A DNA stretch of 64,000 nucleotides from an uncultured bacterium (lineage in GTDB: Bacteria; Cyanobacteriota; Vampirovibrionia; Gastranaerophilales; Gastranaerophilaceae), in NCBI GenBank assembly GCA_949298805.1, contig CASFXY010000017.1, positions 1 through 64,000 of the forward strand, in the 5' to 3' direction. The translations under genes and the position numbers were made by a program. The notes beneath the pieces were generated by a model, which was given only the letters and a program-made list of their open reading frames with translations, was not told the origin of the DNA and did not search any database. Shown here in pieces: positions 36,163 to 46,033 of the stretch (within the stretch, counting starts at the first letter, position 1; each line of letters opens with the position of its first letter).

Positions 36163-36591
36163 ATGAGACACCAGTGTAAAAGACACCATTTATCAAAAGC
36201 AGCAGACCAAAGAAAAGCGCTGTTACGTTCTTTGGCTACAGAGTTGTTCTTGCATGGCGAAATTACAACTACAATGGCAAGAGCTAAGGCTTTGCGTCCT
36301 TATGCCGAAAACGTTATCACTTTTGCTAAAAAAGGTGATTTGGCTTCTCGTCGTCAAGCTGCAAAATATATCTTCGATAGAGAAACATCAAAATATATGA
36401 ACCTTGAAACAGGTGAGATTTTTGATACGCCTCAAGAAGGTCAAAAATTACCTTCGCAAACAGTTTTAAGACAACTGTTTAGTGTAATTGGTAAAAAATA
36501 CGCTACACGTAACGGTGGTTATACAAGAATTTACAGGCTTGCCCCAAGGCGCGGCGATGCTGCCGAAATGGCAATGATTCAACTTGTGTAA
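36163..36591 (+). CDS. rplQ: Ribosomal protein L17
   Basis: A 142-residue L17, longer than the 116-127 usual. MRHQCKRHHLSKAADQRKALLRSLATELFLHGEI and the C-terminal GGYTRIYRLAPRRGDAAEMAMIQLV are canonical. The extra length is a roughly 20-residue segment around DRETSKYMNLETGEIFDTP before LRQLF. Its stop shares one base with the truA start. Confidence 0.95.
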   Translation: MRHQCKRHHLSKAADQRKALLRSLATELFLHGEITTTMARAKALRPYAENVITFAKKGDLASRRQAAKYIFDRETSKYMNLETGEIFDTPQEGQKLPSQTVLRQLFSVIGKKYATRNGGYTRIYRLAPRRGDAAEMAMIQLV

Positions 36592-37361
36592 TGACTCGAT
36601 ACGCTCTGCATATTCAGTATCTTGGAACGAACTATCGGGGTTCACAAAAACAGCCTCAAGAGAAAACGATTCAGGATGAAATTGAAAAAGCACTTTGTAC
36701 ATTGATAAAAACAAAAATAAGCACTATATTTTCCGGCAGAACCGATGCACTTGTCAGTGCGTACCATCAGGTTTTGCATTTTGATACAGCAAATCATATT
36801 AATAAATATAAGTTTATTAATTCAATGAACGGTATTTTGCCTGAGGATATAAGGGTTTTTGATGTAGAAATTAAAGATAATAATTTCCATGCTCAAAAAT
36901 CTGCAAAATTTCGTCATTACAAATATGTAATCAGAAACGATATTATTAAATCGCCTTTTGATACAAATGTTTTTTTCTGCCGCTATAAGCTAAATGAAAA
37001 GCGGATGAATGAAGCCTTGAAATATTTGCTTGGCGAACATGATTTTAGTGCTTTTAAGTCCCGTTCAGATAATCCTGCAAAGGTTTGTAAAATATATCTT
37101 GCGCAAGCTAAACGTAGTGCTGACGGGAAATACATAATTATTGATATTGTAGGTGACAGGTTTCTCTACAATATGGTAAGGACAATTGTCGGAACGTTAC
37201 TTTTGATTGAAAAAGACAATCTTGAACCGCTATCAATGTTGAATATTTTAAAATCAAAAAATCGTTCAAACGCAGGTGCTACAGCTGATGCAATTGGTTT
37301 GACACTTGTACATGTCGGCTATGATGATTGTTCTGATTATTTGAAACAAATAAATACATAG
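36591..37361 (+). CDS. truA: tRNA pseudouridine synthase A
   Basis: A 256-residue enzyme that forms pseudouridine at positions 38-40 of tRNA. IQYLGTNYRGSQKQPQEKTIQDEIE is the N-terminal signature. The catalytic aspartate lies in FSGRTDALVSAYHQV. FRHYKYVI, GEHDFSAFKS and GDRFLYNMVRTIVGTLL follow. It overlaps rplQ by one base. Confidence 0.94.
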   Translation: MTRYALHIQYLGTNYRGSQKQPQEKTIQDEIEKALCTLIKTKISTIFSGRTDALVSAYHQVLHFDTANHINKYKFINSMNGILPEDIRVFDVEIKDNNFHAQKSAKFRHYKYVIRNDIIKSPFDTNVFFCRYKLNEKRMNEALKYLLGEHDFSAFKSRSDNPAKVCKIYLAQAKRSADGKYIIIDIVGDRFLYNMVRTIVGTLLLIEKDNLEPLSMLNILKSKNRSNAGATADAIGLTLVHVGYDDCSDYLKQINT

Positions 37362-37374
37362 GAAAGGTACATAA

Positions 37375-37815
37375 ATGAAAACATTTAGCGCAAAGCCGCT
37401 TGAAGTTGAAAGAAAATGGTATATTGTTGATGCTCAAGGTCAAACGCTTGGACGTTTAGCAGTTGCCGTTGCAAATATTCTTCGCGGCAAACATAAACCT
37501 CAATATACGCCTAACGTTGATACGGGTGATTTTGTTATTGTTATAAATGCTGCTCAAATTCAGGTAAGCGGTAAAAAAGAAACAGACAAATTATACCGTT
37601 CTCACAGCGGTTACCCGGGTGGTTTTAAAGAAATAAGCTTTAAGGTCTTAATGGAAAAAGACCCGAGAAGAGCTATTGAAAAAGCAGTTAAGGGAATGCT
37701 TCCTCATAATACTCTTGGCGCACAACAATTTACAAAGCTAAAAGTTTATGCTGATGCAAAACATCCTCATGAAGCACAAAAACCTGAAAAATATGAAATC
37801 AAAGGAGATAAGTAA
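37375..37815 (+). CDS. rplM: Ribosomal protein L13
   Basis: A 146-residue protein: [34 protein letters not shown], the GDFVIVINA strand, YRHSGYPGG-like [10 protein letters not shown] and [21 protein letters not shown]. The order truA-rplM-rpsI after rplQ is common in Cyanobacteria and Firmicutes. Confidence 0.96.
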   Translation: MKTFSAKPLEVERKWYIVDAQGQTLGRLAVAVANILRGKHKPQYTPNVDTGDFVIVINAAQIQVSGKKETDKLYRSHSGYPGGFKEISFKVLMEKDPRRAIEKAVKGMLPHNTLGAQQFTKLKVYADAKHPHEAQKPEKYEIKGDK

Positions 37816-37817
37816 TA

Positions 37818-38219
37818 ATGGCAGATGCTAAAACGCAAGTAGTTAAAACCGGCAGAAGAAAATGTTCTATCGCTGTTGCAAAAGTGGCATCAGGTAAAGG
37901 CAGAATCTTTATCAACGGTAAAACTCTTAAAGGATATTTTGGAAACCGTCCATCGCTTGAGATGGCAATCTATCGCCCGCTTGTTCTGACTGACAACCAA
38001 GATAAACTTGATGTTAGAGTTAAAGCAGTTGGCGGCGGTGTTTGTGCCCAAGCTGATGCAATTAAACATGCAATTTCTCGCGCTTTGCTTGAAATGAATG
38101 AAGAATTCAAACCCGTATTAAAACAAGAAGGGCTCTTAACTCGTGATGCAAGAGTTAAAGAACGCAAAAAATACGGTCGCAAAAGAGCAAGAAAAAGATT
38201 CCAATTCTCAAAAAGATAA
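37818..38219 (+). CDS. rpsI: Ribosomal protein S9
   Basis: A 133-residue protein with KTGRRKCSIAVAKVASGKGRIFINGK, GGGVCAQADAIKHAISRALLEMN and the basic tail ending FQFSKR, which reaches the P-site tRNA. Two bases separate it from rplM. A terminator follows. Confidence 0.96.
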   Translation: MADAKTQVVKTGRRKCSIAVAKVASGKGRIFINGKTLKGYFGNRPSLEMAIYRPLVLTDNQDKLDVRVKAVGGGVCAQADAIKHAISRALLEMNEEFKPVLKQEGLLTRDARVKERKKYGRKRARKRFQFSKR

Positions 38220-38235
38220 TTTTATTTTTTATTCA

Positions 38236-38268
38236 AAAATGCCGCCTTTATATTATTGGCGGCATTTT
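38236..38268 (+). terminator. Terminator of the ribosomal operon
   Basis: AAAATGCCGCC (38236-38246) pairs with GGCGGCATTTT (38258-38268) across an 11-base loop, 16 bases after rpsI. The tail is TTTT. It is symmetric and may work in both directions. Confidence 0.88.
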
Positions 38269-38347
38269 AGTATGCAAAATATTGTATACTTTTTAGCGGA
38301 TTTAAAAACTTTCTCCTTGTGCAATAATTCTCAATAAGGAGGTTAAA

Positions 38348-38803
38348 ATGGTAGATTCTATTGGCGGAAATGACAGTCTTTATGGTGCATTGGGTATAGG
38401 TGCTTATTCTATTGGTACTTATTCGCAAGTTGATAAAACAGACACAGAAGTCTTCGAAGATGTTTTTCAGGACGCACTTGAAGCTGTCGACGACAAAACA
38501 CAAGAACAAGCTATTTCAAGAATAGACGAAAGTTCCCTCGGTATTCCTGCGGGTATGGAAATTGAAGGCATTTATAACATTGAGGATGTTGCACAAAGTG
38601 ATACTACTCAATCGGGTGGCGCTTCATCATCAGAGGAGGATGACGAGGAATATGACGAAATGGATTTAAATCAAGATGGTACCGTAACATCTGCAGAAAT
38701 GATTATTTATGAAATGACACATGGTTCGTCAAGTGGTGGTGATAGTCAAACTTCGTTACCTGGCGCAACATTGACAGATGTAATAAGCGCTTATGCAGCA
38801 TAA
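38348..38803 (+). CDS. Small acidic protein with one EF-hand-like loop
   Basis: A 151-residue protein with strong AAGGAGG ribosome binding site. The N-terminus is Gly/Tyr-rich (GNDSLYGALGIGAYSIGTYS), the middle acidic, with an EEDDEEYDEMDLNQDGTVTSAE stretch near 97-118 that contains a canonical D-x-N-x-D-G-x-V-x3-E loop. A Ser/Gly-rich linker and a short C-terminal helix follow. It has no signal peptide. It is the third EF-hand-like accessory protein here. Function unknown. Confidence 0.65.
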   Translation: MVDSIGGNDSLYGALGIGAYSIGTYSQVDKTDTEVFEDVFQDALEAVDDKTQEQAISRIDESSLGIPAGMEIEGIYNIEDVAQSDTTQSGGASSSEEDDEEYDEMDLNQDGTVTSAEMIIYEMTHGSSSGGDSQTSLPGATLTDVISAYAA

Positions 38804-38840
38804 GATGCACTGTGTCATTTTTTGCCTGTTAGGTATTCTG

Positions 38841-39959
38841 CTACTTTTTAAATCTCTTAATAATTGCCTCAGCAATTCTTTTAGAGGCAAGTCCGTCGCC
38901 ATAAGGGTTTGCAGCTTGTTTCATGGAGTTATAAAATTCCTTATCATTAAGCAATTTTTGAACCGTTGATACAATTTTATCTTTATGTGCGCCAACAAGT
39001 TTAACACATCCGTATTCAAGTGCTTCAGGGCGCTCTGTTTCATCCCTTAATACAAGGACGGGCACTCCTAGAGATGGCGCTTCTTCCTGAACTCCGCCGG
39101 AGTCTGTTAAAATTATGTGAGATTTTTTCATCAATGTTGCAAACGGTGCATAATCAAGCGGGTCAATAAGTTTCACCCTTTCAACCCCTTCAAGCTTTGC
39201 CCTTACGGTGTTTTGCACATTTGGGTTTAAATGGACCGGATAAACAATTTGTATGTCTTTATTTTTTTGAATTAGCTCTAAAACGGCATCGCAAATTTCT
39301 TCAAGAGGTTTGCCAAAATTTTCGCGTCTGTGCGAAGTTAAAAGAATGGTTTTTAAATCGGGGTCTAAACCTATAAAATCAAGATTTACTTCTTTGTTGT
39401 TAACAGTATATAAAAGCGCATCAATTACAGTGTTTCCTGTTTTATAAATTGAATTTGGTGTTTTAATGCCTGAATTTTTAATGTTATCAACAGAACCCTG
39501 AGTTGGACAAAAATGCATATCACTAACAGCATCAGCTAAAACCCTGTTAATTTCCTCGGGGAAAGGATAATCTTTGTTAAAAGTTCTTAAGCCCGCCTCA
39601 ACATGACCTATTGGAATTCTTGCGTAATAAGCACTCAAGGCGGCAGCGCCTGCTGTTGTTGTGTCGCCATGTACAAGAACAATGTCAGGTTTTACTTTTT
39701 CAAAAATTTCTTTTGTTTGCAAAAGTACATCGGATGTTAGTCCCCAAAGGTTTTGGTTTGGTTTCATTAAATTTAAGTCATAATCGGGCGTAATTTCAAA
39801 AAGTTCAAGTACTTGATCAAGCATTTGTCTGTGCTGTGCTGTAACAATAGTTATGGCTTGAAGTTCTTTTCTTGATTGAACTTCTTTAACAAGAGGTGCC
39901 ATTTTAATCGCCTCGGGGCGTGTGCCAAAAACTACGGCAACTTTAATTTTCTTTTCCAT
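38841..39959 (-). CDS. wecB: UDP-N-acetylglucosamine 2-epimerase (non-hydrolysing)
   Basis: A 372-residue enzyme that interconverts UDP-GlcNAc and UDP-ManNAc for surface polysaccharide. VVFGTRPEAIKMAPL, HGDTTTAGAAALSAYYARIPIGHVEAGLRT, TSHRRENFG and SGGVQEEAPSLGVPVLVLRDETERPEA are diagnostic. ATG 39959 is chosen: on the reverse strand TTGTTT, 17 bases, TACAAT, six bases, ATG gives a leaderless promoter, whereas ATG 39965 would lie inside it. The gene is divergent from gyrA. Confidence 0.93.
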   Translation of the reverse strand: MEKKIKVAVVFGTRPEAIKMAPLVKEVQSRKELQAITIVTAQHRQMLDQVLELFEITPDYDLNLMKPNQNLWGLTSDVLLQTKEIFEKVKPDIVLVHGDTTTAGAAALSAYYARIPIGHVEAGLRTFNKDYPFPEEINRVLADAVSDMHFCPTQGSVDNIKNSGIKTPNSIYKTGNTVIDALLYTVNNKEVNLDFIGLDPDLKTILLTSHRRENFGKPLEEICDAVLELIQKNKDIQIVYPVHLNPNVQNTVRAKLEGVERVKLIDPLDYAPFATLMKKSHIILTDSGGVQEEAPSLGVPVLVLRDETERPEALEYGCVKLVGAHKDKIVSTVQKLLNDKEFYNSMKQAANPYGDGLASKRIAEAIIKRFKK

Positions 39960-39965
39960 ATACAA

Positions 39966-39994
39966 ATTGTATAAAAATTGTATTTAAAAAACAA
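39966..39994 (-). promoter_or_regulatory. Leaderless promoter of wecB
   Basis: Reverse-strand TTGTTT, a 17-base spacer and TACAAT end six bases before ATG 39959. No ribosome binding site is present. The promoter region overlaps the gyrA upstream region on the other strand. Confidence 0.55.
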
Positions 39995-40067
39995 GCTTAT
40001 TTTGTGTTTGTCATGCCCTTTTGTTTGTTGTAAAATATTATTATTAGGCAGTTTAGGAGTTTTAATT

Positions 40068-42596
40068 TTGAGTCAGACTAATTTATTTGACCATGGAAAA
40101 ATAGTTCCCGTTAATATTCGAGATGAAATGAAACGTTCATATATCGATTACGCGATGAGTGTAATTGTGGGACGTGCACTACCCGATGTTCGTGATGGAT
40201 TAAAGCCTGTCCATAGACGTATTTTATTTGCTATGAATGAACTTGGAATGACACCTGACAAACCGTTTAAAAAATGCGCCAGAATTGTCGGGGAAGTTCT
40301 CGGTAAATATCACCCACATGGTGACTCTGCGGTTTATGAATCTTTGGTGCGCATGGCTCAAGATTTCGCAACAAGATATTTGACAATTGACGGTCATGGT
40401 AATTTTGGCTCTGTTGACGGTGATTCTGCCGCTGCAATGCGTTATACCGAGGCAAGAATGCACAAAATTACAACTTCCATGCTTGCTGATATTGATTGTG
40501 AAACAGTTAATTTCACTCCAAACTTTGATGGTTCATTGCAAGAGCCTTCCGTGCTGCCTGTAAGATTGCCAATGCTATTGTTAAACGGTGTTTCTGGCAT
40601 TGCTGTCGGTATGGCAACAAATATCCCTCCGCATAATTTGTGCGAAATTGTCGATGGTACAATTGCTATGATTGATAATCCCGAAATTACCGTGGAAGGT
40701 TTAATGCAGTATATCAAAGGACCTGATTTTCCTACTGCAGCAACAATTATCGGTACATCCGAAATAAAGAAAGCTTATGAAACAGGGCGCGGTTCAATTA
40801 AAATGTCTGCCGTTTCATCTATTGAAGAACTCCCCGGGGGGAACGGTCGTCAGGGTAGAACTGCAATTGTCGTTACGGAAATTCCTTATCAGGTAAATAA
40901 AGCGGCACTAATTGAAAAAATTGCTGACCTTGTTAAAGAGGGTAAAGTACAGGGTATTTCTGATATTCGCGATGAATCTGACCGTGACGGGATGAGAGTC
41001 GTTATCGAGCTTAAACGCGATGCTAAACCTGACGTTGTGAGAAATAATTTATATAAACAAACTGCATTAATGACAAGTTTTGGTGTCAATATGGTTGCAC
41101 TTGTCGGGCAACAGCCAAGACTTTTAAATTTATATGAAGTTTTAAATGAATTTATTGAGCACAGGGTGGATGTAATAACAAGAAGGACTATTTTCTTCTT
41201 AAAAAAAGCAAAAGCTCGTGCTCATATTTTAGAAGGTTTAATGATTGCACTAAATGCCTTGGATGAAGTTATTGAACTTATTAAAAAGTCTAAAAACACC
41301 GAGGAAGCTCGTAACGGTTTGATGTCCAGATTTGGACTTGATACCGAGCAGGCTAATGCAATCCTTGAAATGCAATTAAGACGTTTAACGGGTCTTGAGC
41401 AAGATAAAATAAGAGCCGAATACGATGATTTAATCAAGAAAATTGCCGAATATGAAGCAATTCTTGCTGATAGAAATAAAGTTCTTGCATTGATTAAGGA
41501 AGAACTTAAGGAAGACAAAGAAAAGTATGGTGACGACAGAAAGACACAAATTTTGCCCGAACAAGGAGAATTGAATATTGAGGACTTAACGCCTAATACT
41601 GCAATGGCTGTCTTTATTACTCGTCAGGGTTATATTAAGCGCATTTCCTTAGATACTTTTGAACGTCAAAATCGTGCAACGCGCGGTAAGGGCGGAATGA
41701 AGACAAAAGAGGATGATGATGTCGATCATTTCTTTACAGCAATGATGCATGACAAAGTTCTTTTCTTCTCCTCTAAAGGAGTTGTTTACAGCTTGAATGT
41801 TTATGATTTTCCTGAGGGTTCTCGTCAATCAAAAGGTCTGCCAATAATAAACGTCCTGCCGATTGAACAGGATGAACAAATTACTGCTGTTGTTCCGGTT
41901 AGTGAATTTAGTCCGAATACAAATCTTATTATGTTAACAAAGAAAGGTTACATAAAACGTATAGGTCTTGATAATTTTAATAACATCAGGCGAAACGGAA
42001 TTATCGCAATAGGATTAGAAGATGGCGATACGCTAAATTGGGTTAAACTGGCTCAAAATAATGACGAAATTATAATAGGTACGTCTTGTGGCATGGCAAT
42101 AAGATTTGCAATCGAAGATTTAAGACCTCTTGGTCGTTCTGCCCGCGGTGTTAATTCTATGAAACTAAGGGCGGGCGATACTCTTATCGGGTGTGATGTT
42201 GTGCCAAGGGATTACGATGCAGATTTACTTGTTGTTACATCCGACGGATTTGGTAAGCGTTCAAAGTTAAGCGAGTTTCGCCCTCAAAATAGAGGCGGCC
42301 TTGGTCTTATTGCTACTAAGTTTAAATCTGCCGCTTCAAGGCTTGTTGCTCTTACAATTGTTGATGAGCATGACGACATAATGGTTGTCACGGCAAACGG
42401 TATTGTAACTAGGGTGAGCGCTGCCGACATTTCTCGTCAGGGTAGACCTGCGACAGGAGTTAAGGTTCAAAATCTTGTTGACAATGACACTGTTGTATCT
42501 GTTAACAAAATAGTTAATCCTGATGAGGAGGACGAAGAACCTCAAAAAGAACAATTTGATGACAGTTCATCACAAGGTAGTCTTGATTTGCAATAA
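40068..42596 (+). CDS. gyrA: DNA gyrase subunit A
   Basis: An 842-residue protein from TTG 40068, which has TAGGAG eight bases upstream; the longer in-frame extension would add a non-homologous hydrophobic stretch. [42 protein letters not shown] is the start of the cleavage domain, and the active-site Tyr is in [11 protein letters not shown]. The C-terminal domain has six beta-pinwheel blades with a GyrA box variant [10 protein letters not shown], close to the cyanobacterial form, which supports wrapping DNA as a gyrase rather than ParC. Length is normal. Confidence 0.95.
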   Translation: MSQTNLFDHGKIVPVNIRDEMKRSYIDYAMSVIVGRALPDVRDGLKPVHRRILFAMNELGMTPDKPFKKCARIVGEVLGKYHPHGDSAVYESLVRMAQDFATRYLTIDGHGNFGSVDGDSAAAMRYTEARMHKITTSMLADIDCETVNFTPNFDGSLQEPSVLPVRLPMLLLNGVSGIAVGMATNIPPHNLCEIVDGTIAMIDNPEITVEGLMQYIKGPDFPTAATIIGTSEIKKAYETGRGSIKMSAVSSIEELPGGNGRQGRTAIVVTEIPYQVNKAALIEKIADLVKEGKVQGISDIRDESDRDGMRVVIELKRDAKPDVVRNNLYKQTALMTSFGVNMVALVGQQPRLLNLYEVLNEFIEHRVDVITRRTIFFLKKAKARAHILEGLMIALNALDEVIELIKKSKNTEEARNGLMSRFGLDTEQANAILEMQLRRLTGLEQDKIRAEYDDLIKKIAEYEAILADRNKVLALIKEELKEDKEKYGDDRKTQILPEQGELNIEDLTPNTAMAVFITRQGYIKRISLDTFERQNRATRGKGGMKTKEDDDVDHFFTAMMHDKVLFFSSKGVVYSLNVYDFPEGSRQSKGLPIINVLPIEQDEQITAVVPVSEFSPNTNLIMLTKKGYIKRIGLDNFNNIRRNGIIAIGLEDGDTLNWVKLAQNNDEIIIGTSCGMAIRFAIEDLRPLGRSARGVNSMKLRAGDTLIGCDVVPRDYDADLLVVTSDGFGKRSKLSEFRPQNRGGLGLIATKFKSAASRLVALTIVDEHDDIMVVTANGIVTRVSAADISRQGRPATGVKVQNLVDNDTVVSVNKIVNPDEEDEEPQKEQFDDSSSQGSLDLQ

Positions 42597-42619
42597 TATA
42601 TCAATATATTAAATAATAA

Positions 42620-42652
42620 AACAAACTGCAGGTTAATCGTCTGCAGTTTGTT
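42620..42652. terminator. Bidirectional terminator between gyrA and bamA
   Basis: AACAAACTGCAG (42620-42631) pairs with CTGCAGTTTGTT (42641-42652) around a nine-base loop. Both convergent genes end nearby, and on the reverse strand the stem is followed by TTTTATTATTT. Confidence 0.8.
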
Positions 42653-42678
42653 ATTGTGATTATTTATATTATTTATAA

Positions 42679-44685
42679 TTAGTACATCTCGCCCATACCA
42701 AAAGTAAAGAAGCCGTTGCTGCGGTCTTTTCCACCGGTATTTGTAAACGGTATTGCATAGTCAAGATTTATAGGACCCAAGCCCGGAATAAATACCCTCA
42801 AACCAACACCTGCGGTAATTGCGTATCCTGGACGGTCATACAATTTGTTTGTAAGTGTATCCCCAAAAATTGTACCTGCATCCATAAAAGCTGCAAGTCT
42901 TACATTGTTTAAGAATGTGTTTGTTGTAAGTCTGTCCATAAATGGAATTGGAGTTCTAAACTCGGCACTGCCCATCATAAAACCGTTGCCTGTACCAACT
43001 TCGGATATATTAAAACCCCTTATGCTGTAAGGTCCGCCAAGAGCAAATGCTGCAAATTCCGGCATATCGCCATGTATTTTTCCGCCTGCGCGTGCAGCAA
43101 ACACCAATGTAGATTTTCTTCCGACAGGTACGAATTTCTTTAATATACCATATAGTTTTCCGAATGAATCTGCACCAAAACCTATGGATTCTTCAAGGCT
43201 TAAACGTGCCAATATCCCACGTCTTGTGTTTACAATTGTATCTCTTGAGTCGTAAGTAAGCGCGGGCGTAATTTTTGCGTAAATTCCGCCGTCAAGTTGC
43301 TTGTTTCTTTCGGCATAGCTTATGCCTCTGCTTGCAAATATTTGTCTTGCTTTCCACTCATCGCCTTCTTCAAGGTCAACACTTTCTCCTCCAAAACTTA
43401 TACTTCCGCTAAGATTTTTAAATGCCTTAAACTTTCTTGTAAGTGTTATATCTGCACCGTATCGTTTTTCAATTGCAAGAGGAACTTGGTAACTTCCAAA
43501 ATTCCTTGCAAATGCTCTAAAGCCTAGAGATTGGTTTTCGGATTTAAAATGAGGTTCAATAAAACCAAGTTCTGCCTGTAAATTTGGCCTGTTAAGGACA
43601 GAGCTGTCGTTCATAAGTATACCGGTACCTGCCATAAAGTTGATGCTGAGTTTTTGCCCCAATCCTCTAAAGTTGTTTTCGGAAAAGCCTACCGAACCAA
43701 AGAAACCGGATACGGAATCTACACCTACACCAAGCGAGATTTTACCTGTTCTTTGCTCATCCAGCGAAATTGTTATATTGTATTTTCCGGTTTGTTCATC
43801 CATTTCAATGTCACGTTTAACATCCTTGAAAGCTTGTGTTCCCATTAATCTTAAGATGTCATCGCGCATGATATTTTCATTGTATACAGTGCCCGGTTCA
43901 AGTAAAATATTTCTTTTTACAATAAAATCTCTTGTTTTGTAATTACCTTCGACTATAACGTCATTAATTATGCCTTCATCAATCAGAATGTTGACTATGC
44001 CATCGGGGTCATCTTGTACCGAAATAACGCGTGCAAGAATATAGCCTTTCATGCTGTACATTTCTTGAATTTGTTCTATGGCAGAGTTAATATTTAGGAT
44101 ATTTTGCGGTTGACCTTCGTATTGAGAAAGTATTGTCATAATATCTTTTGTTGCAACAACATTATTGCCCTCAATCGTAAAACCTTGTATAGGAGGGTTT
44201 TCTTCAACAATAATTCTAAGACGAATACCGCCTTCTTCGGCTTTAAGGGGAACTGCTCTAATGTTTTGAGTAAAATAACCCGTTTTATATATTTTGTTTA
44301 AATCTGCAGAAATTGTCTTTCTATCGTATAAATAACCTTCTTTTGCGCTTAATAAATCTTTTATAAAGGATGTTTCAACAATGTTGTTTCCAAATATTTC
44401 AACTTGTCTTATATAAACAGCTTCCTGCTCACTATCTTCCGAGTTATTTGTTGTGCTTTGTATAAAAGTTTCATCCGTTTCATTTTCTTGATTATCTTCA
44501 TGCGGGTTTATTTCGGATTCATAAACTTCCTGTTGCCGTTGCTCTTTATCCTGTTCTATCTTTTTTTCTTTTTTTGATTTAAAGAATTTAGGAAATTTGA
44601 AATTAAAAGCGGCATAAGAAGGTTGCTGGACGAGTAAAATCCCCAGCGCGGTATAAATCAATAACAGCTTTTTTATATTTCTCAT
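42679..44685 (-). CDS. bamA: Outer membrane protein assembly factor BamA (Omp85 family)
   Basis: A 668-residue Omp85 protein. Residues 1-25 are a signal peptide ending at SYA, followed by a charged Glu/Gln-rich linker. Three POTRA domains lie at about 85-320 (VRQVEIFGNNIVETSFI, GFTIEGNNVVATKDI, DVIVEGNYKTRDFI). A 16-strand barrel follows, with FGSVGFSENNFRGLG and the lid motif GGPYSIRGF, ending in an aromatic residue. Three POTRA domains is the cyanobacterial number. It inserts outer membrane proteins and proves a diderm envelope. TATAAT (reverse strand, 44721-44726) is its likely -10. Confidence 0.93.
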   Translation of the reverse strand: MRNIKKLLLIYTALGILLVQQPSYAAFNFKFPKFFKSKKEKKIEQDKEQRQQEVYESEINPHEDNQENETDETFIQSTTNNSEDSEQEAVYIRQVEIFGNNIVETSFIKDLLSAKEGYLYDRKTISADLNKIYKTGYFTQNIRAVPLKAEEGGIRLRIIVEENPPIQGFTIEGNNVVATKDIMTILSQYEGQPQNILNINSAIEQIQEMYSMKGYILARVISVQDDPDGIVNILIDEGIINDVIVEGNYKTRDFIVKRNILLEPGTVYNENIMRDDILRLMGTQAFKDVKRDIEMDEQTGKYNITISLDEQRTGKISLGVGVDSVSGFFGSVGFSENNFRGLGQKLSINFMAGTGILMNDSSVLNRPNLQAELGFIEPHFKSENQSLGFRAFARNFGSYQVPLAIEKRYGADITLTRKFKAFKNLSGSISFGGESVDLEEGDEWKARQIFASRGISYAERNKQLDGGIYAKITPALTYDSRDTIVNTRRGILARLSLEESIGFGADSFGKLYGILKKFVPVGRKSTLVFAARAGGKIHGDMPEFAAFALGGPYSIRGFNISEVGTGNGFMMGSAEFRTPIPFMDRLTTNTFLNNVRLAAFMDAGTIFGDTLTNKLYDRPGYAITAGVGLRVFIPGLGPINLDYAIPFTNTGGKDRSNGFFTFGMGEMY

Positions 44686-44838
44686 CTAATTCTATACAAG
44701 TCCAGCTTATCTCTTTTAATATTATATAACCAAAAATCACCTCCTGCAAACCCGTCAAATAATGTAACAATAATGTAAAAAAATATATAATATTTTAAAT
44801 ATATTTTATGATATTATCTGGTATGTGAGGTTTATAAA

Positions 44839-45471
44839 TTGAACGCGGAACAAAGAGAACTAATTGAAAGTATTATAAAAGAAAATCCTTCTTATGGCGG
44901 AGATTCTGATTTAATGAATCAAATTTGTGCTGAAGTTTACAAGAAGTCATATTTGCTCTTGGATTCGGTTTCAAATATGGAAAATTTAAGAAATTATCTT
45001 GTAAAAGTTGTAGATACTTCAATTAATGCAATTTTAAAAGATAACAACTTGAAAAATAAATCTTCTGCCTCAAAAGAGTTCACGAATATAAAAATTAAGC
45101 ATGAAAAAACTTTTCAAATCAATGAAAATAAGCCAGAAACCGATATATCTCCAATCAGGGATTTTAAGCCTCAACCCTTGCCGCTAAAAGCGAAAAAAAC
45201 TTCTTTAATAAATCCTTATGAAGGACTTATTGACCCTTTGGAACTTGTTTGTGAAAAACCTATTAATCAAGCCCTTGTTCGCAATATTGTTGATGCTGTT
45301 CAAAAATTGCACACTAAAGAGCCAAATAAAAAATTTATGGATATTTTTACTATGAGATATGTGCAAAATCTTGACCAGAGTGCTATAGCAAGAAATTTAA
45401 AGCTTTCACAATCTGATTTAAGTAAAAGATTTTACGAAATGGTTAAGCTTGTTAGAGAAGAAATATTATAA
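44839..45471 (+). CDS. Sigma-70-like region 4 helix-turn-helix protein
   Basis: A 210-residue protein starting at TTG 44839, eight bases after GTGAGG. Residues 20-70 are helical and may be a remnant of sigma region 2. A polar linker follows. Residues 150-210 form a sigma region-4-like HTH (FMDIFTMRYVQNLDQSAIARNLKLSQSDLSKRFYEMVKLVREEI), in which the turn QSAIARNLKLSQSDLSKR resembles a recognition helix. It may be a divergent ECF-like sigma factor or a sigma-like regulator. No anti-sigma gene is adjacent. It is divergent from bamA. Confidence 0.65.
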   Translation: MNAEQRELIESIIKENPSYGGDSDLMNQICAEVYKKSYLLLDSVSNMENLRNYLVKVVDTSINAILKDNNLKNKSSASKEFTNIKIKHEKTFQINENKPETDISPIRDFKPQPLPLKAKKTSLINPYEGLIDPLELVCEKPINQALVRNIVDAVQKLHTKEPNKKFMDIFTMRYVQNLDQSAIARNLKLSQSDLSKRFYEMVKLVREEIL

Positions 45472-45475
45472 TTTT

Positions 45476-46033
45476 TTAAATTTTCATTCCGTGATTTTTT
45501 GAAAAACTTACATAATTGCTTATATTAAGCGGTTGTTTGTCAATATTTTTTTTGAAAAAAGGCTGATAATAAGGATTGTATTTAAATTCATCCATGTTTA
45601 TTTTTTGGTACATTTCCTTTCTGTGCGTAGCAATGCCACCGAGTTTATTTCTTATAATAGGTGTAATTATATTGCAGGATAGTACCGCGCCTGCAAAAGA
45701 TGCCAAAACTCTTGCGCCGCCTTTAATATTGTCAAATTTGGGTGTATTTTTCTGTACGTTTGTAAATGAAATAATGCCTTTATCAATTAATTTTTCGGTA
45801 TTTTTAATTAAAGGTGCTGTTATGAGTGCATACAATCCTATGTTAACAGCGCCGTCAAGTATTTCTTGCGGGATGAGAAATTTTTTGTCTTTTTTGTCTA
45901 TATCTTTGTTTACAATTATGCCAAAAGTTTGTGCTGCGCTTGCAAGAAACCAGCCTATCGCAGCTGTTATAAATAAAAATTTTGCATTATCGTTTGCAAA
46001 ATTTGCAATTATTTTTTGTCCGAGGTTAGCCAT
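45476..46033 (-). CDS. Membrane protein of a two-gene family, second partner
   Basis: A 185-residue protein with about three hydrophobic helices (FLFITAAIGWFLASAAQ, NIGLYALITAPLI, GGARVLASFAGAVLSCNIITPII) and a polar Asn/Tyr-rich tail. NKDIDKKDKK at 42-51 follows the first helix, matching NKEVDKDTRK of the neighbouring protein in the same place. No known family is recognised. It overlaps the preceding gene by eight bases, so the two are made together. Confidence 0.62.
   Translation of the reverse strand: MANLGQKIIANFANDNAKFLFITAAIGWFLASAAQTFGIIVNKDIDKKDKKFLIPQEILDGAVNIGLYALITAPLIKNTEKLIDKGIISFTNVQKNTPKFDNIKGGARVLASFAGAVLSCNIITPIIRNKLGGIATHRKEMYQKINMDEFKYNPYYQPFFKKNIDKQPLNISNYVSFSKNHGMKI

Noticed and set aside
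39978-40067. N-terminal extension of gyrA
   Set aside because: The extra 30 residues are cysteine-rich and unlike any GyrA, they overlap the wecB promoter, and a TTG at 40068 has a proper ribosome binding site.
44736-44745. ATCACCTCCT, identical to the 3' end of 16S rRNA (anti-Shine-Dalgarno)
   Set aside because: Only ten bases match and no other rRNA sequence lies around it. On the reverse strand it reads as a strong ribosome binding site, but only a three-codon or bamA-overlapping frame follows, so it is probably chance.
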